From positions 79,115,501-79,179,500 of the forward strand of contig CM075670.1 in NCBI GenBank assembly GCA_037962975.1: DNA of 64,000 bases, in the 5' to 3' direction. This DNA is from Clitoria ternatea. Its lineage: Eukaryota; Streptophyta; Magnoliopsida; Fabales; Fabaceae. Positions 62,427 to 64,000 of this stretch are shown piece after piece. A model generated the notes under the pieces. It was not told where the DNA came from and did not search any database. It saw nothing but the letters and a program-made list of their open reading frames with translations. The stretch's first letter is position 1. Every line of letters begins with the position of its first letter. A program made the position numbers and the translations under genes.

Positions 62427-62702
62427 TTATATTCCTTGCTCTTCGGCTAACTGCTTTGCAATAAAATCCACTTGCTTTTGAATATTCATGATTAAATTAT
62501 CGAAATTTTGGAGGCCGGTTTGAGTGACTTTTATAAATTGAATTAAACTCCTTTCTAACTCCGATGGCTCCTCCTCAATTGATTGTACCTCCTCTACCTG
62601 GTTCATGCATAATGTTTGTGAATATTGAAGAAACTCTGCTAAGGTGTCATCCAGATCCATTACCTGCAAATTTTCACTTTCCAAAGGAACTAAAGAAAAC
62701 AT
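62427..62702 (-). pseudogene. gag-like remnant of element C
   Basis: 91 codons. The segment QFIKVTQTGLQNFDNLIMNI followed by QKQVDFIAKQLAEEQG resembles the Athila gag C-terminal segment, which reads Q-x-I-K-x-L-E-x-Q-V-G-Q-x-A-K-Q-L in general form. It begins about 220 bp inside the primer-binding site, too close for a full gag, so the N-terminal gag is deleted. Confidence 0.5.
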
Positions 62703-62923
62703 AAATGCAACAACTGACTACAAACAAGGTTACTGCAACGGTTAGTGCTAACAACTAAACAACTAAAATCAAAGAGTAGTAACTAAGAACAACGATTCAC
62801 GCAAGACTTAACAAATCCTACTCTTACAACGAAATTTACTAAAAACTAACAACATGTACGGAAACTAAAAAAAATTGGTTCAGTCTAGTACCGGTCCAAG
62901 GATTGTTGATATTACTCAACAAT

Positions 62924-62940
62924 CCCCGGCAACGGCGCCA
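62924..62940 (-). other. Primer-binding site of element C
   Basis: Read on the minus strand it is TGGCGCCGTTGCCGGGG, the characteristic start of the internal region in Athila-type Ty3/gypsy elements. It lies nine bases inside the LTR end and fixes the element's minus orientation. Confidence 0.9.
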
Positions 62941-62949
62941 TTAACTTGA

Positions 62950-64000
62950 TGCTAAAATCCCGAGTCATTAACTTGGTGGTGAAAGTCTTAGTAAAACAAA
63001 ATATGACTCTCGGATTTACACTTATGGCAAGCGCACCAGTCGTTAAAATTGTAGAATATTTGATCGTCCCACAGGGATTGTGGTAAGTACCCCAATCTAG
63101 GACTAGTACAAGCTGAACCAACACGAAATACAGGTAGTTCATTCGGTTTTTATGATTTTAATGTTTTCTAGTTGTTTTTGGTATTTTCAGAAACAGAGTT
63201 AAGATGAATATGAAAAATGATTAAAAGAAAGCAGGTCAGGATTGCTTCGGCTCACAATTTCCTCAAGAAACAAGCAATTAAGTATAATCAAACTTCACAA
63301 TCTAGAGGACAATCCGCTTGTGGTTATTCCCTAATTCCTTAGGTGAAAAACACTAATCCTTAAGCAATGAACCTTAATTCCTTAAGTGCTCGATTAACCT
63401 AAGAATCTAATGCGAAATTGGAGGTTGAACTCTAACTATTCACCTAAATTGATTAGGCCTGAACTAGTTAGAAAGCTGGAAGTTACCTAAGCTTCAACCA
63501 TGATTCCTCACTGGTGAAGTTCTTCATCAGTTCTGGATTTGTCAATCCAGCGATTCTACTCCACTCCTCAACTTGTTCGCCTCAGGATCTAGAAGTCGAT
63601 CTACTTGCTCACAGCTTCAAGACTCCATTGCTAACCTTCGCAATCCCAACCTTAGGGATTTAGAACTCTATCGACGTTGGATTCATCGAAGGAATACAGA
63701 GAGACATGGATGGGAGAGTTTAGAGAGATGAAAATGTAGTGAGAGATTGGAATTGGAAAAATGAAGTGTATTATTTGTTCTATGTATTCTGTCTCTGTTT
63801 TTCCGTTACAGAATATGTACAACCTATTTATAAGTTTCTACCTAACTAACTTAACTGATAACTTAGGAAAACTTAAGTCAACGACTAAAACTAATTACAC
63901 AGTTTACAAAGTAACCAACTAATTACAGCTCAGCTCTTAACAGGATCCAGCTCAGCCTTAGCTAATTTACAGCGTAGCACCAGCTAATTGACAGTTCACT
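62950..64000 (-). mobile_element. 5' LTR of element C (partial, runs off the window)
   Basis: Starts TGCTAAAATCCCGAGTC at 62950 and aligns without evident gaps to 55929-56980. By eye there are about 14 differences in ~1050 bp, all transitions. The promoter-side part, including the palindromes, would lie beyond base 64000. Confidence 0.92.

Larger units (their letters stand above)
57784..62949 (-). mobile_element. Internal region of element C (non-autonomous)
   Basis: About 5.2 kb lies between the polypurine tract and the primer-binding site. No protease, RT, RNase H or integrase was found. Only a gag-like C-terminal remnant near the 5' end (61834-62702) is coding. 57784-59390 is non-coding, with a pyrimidine-rich patch at 58290-58450, and the remainder is mainly repeat arrays. 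The element would need proteins supplied by a related autonomous Athila element. Confidence 0.8.

Noticed and set aside
1..64000. Integrated plant pararetrovirus or other viral sequence
   Set aside because: All RT regions seen are of Ty1/copia or Ty3/gypsy type with LTRs and primer-binding sites. No movement protein or viral coat region was seen.
1..64000. tRNA or rRNA genes
   Set aside because: None was recognised by eye. The tRNA-like words seen are primer-binding sites next to LTRs. A dedicated covariance search was not possible.

Overview
This is plant nuclear DNA, most likely from a legume. The tentative legume call rests on the repeat types (TAATCGATTA arrays, CGCTTGAGCG palindromes, Tat, Athila and chromovirus retrotransposons) and on a typical three-exon WRKY gene. 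The DNA is AT-rich and dominated by nested, mostly dead transposable elements. I found one convincing host gene: a WRKY57-like transcription factor at 19145-22947 on the + strand.

Layout. 1-6670: the 3' part of a Tat-lineage Ty3/gypsy element (end of pol, a 68-bp tandem array in the 3' UTR, a spliced antisense extra gene, and a putative 3' LTR). 6685-8205: a truncated LTR-like segment carrying 18 TAATCGATTA-type palindromes arranged as pairs. 8234-15376: one decayed Ty1/copia pol gene in three pieces. A minus-oriented LTR-like block (8628-about 12150) and a solo LTR (12427-13982, with matching 5-bp CAAAC duplications) split it. 16011-28340: the gene island, holding the WRKY57-like gene, its upstream region with a duplicated CGCG-box segment, and several (TA)n and (GA)n tracts. 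28345-31795: a second, decayed copy of the Tat-type antisense gene, a CACTA terminus remnant and a probable hAT-type MITE end.

33957-64000 is a deep nest. A chromovirus-like LTR (D, from 33957) appears interrupted by a second long LTR (A, from 35637). LTR A contains a full-length CACTA transposon (37264-47425, AAA target duplication) and is then interrupted by a chromovirus (B, LTR 49851-52485, gag-pol to 55928). B is itself interrupted inside its integrase region by a minus-oriented, non-autonomous Athila-like element (C, 55929 to beyond the window end). The CACTA element carries a tnp2 transposase gene and a second transposase gene on the minus strand, both damaged, plus arrays of TAGCGACGG motifs at both ends.

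The best candidate for something undescribed is a family-spanning pattern. Unrelated LTRs here each carry clusters of a short, element-specific palindrome (TAATCGATTA, ACGCTACGCGT, CGCTTGAGCG). In B and C the same two-part module, a CCGAGTGAATGA array followed by CGCTTGAGCG palindromes, occurs in the same order although the elements belong to different lineages. All readings were made by eye, without alignment software. Boundaries described as approximate are inferred.
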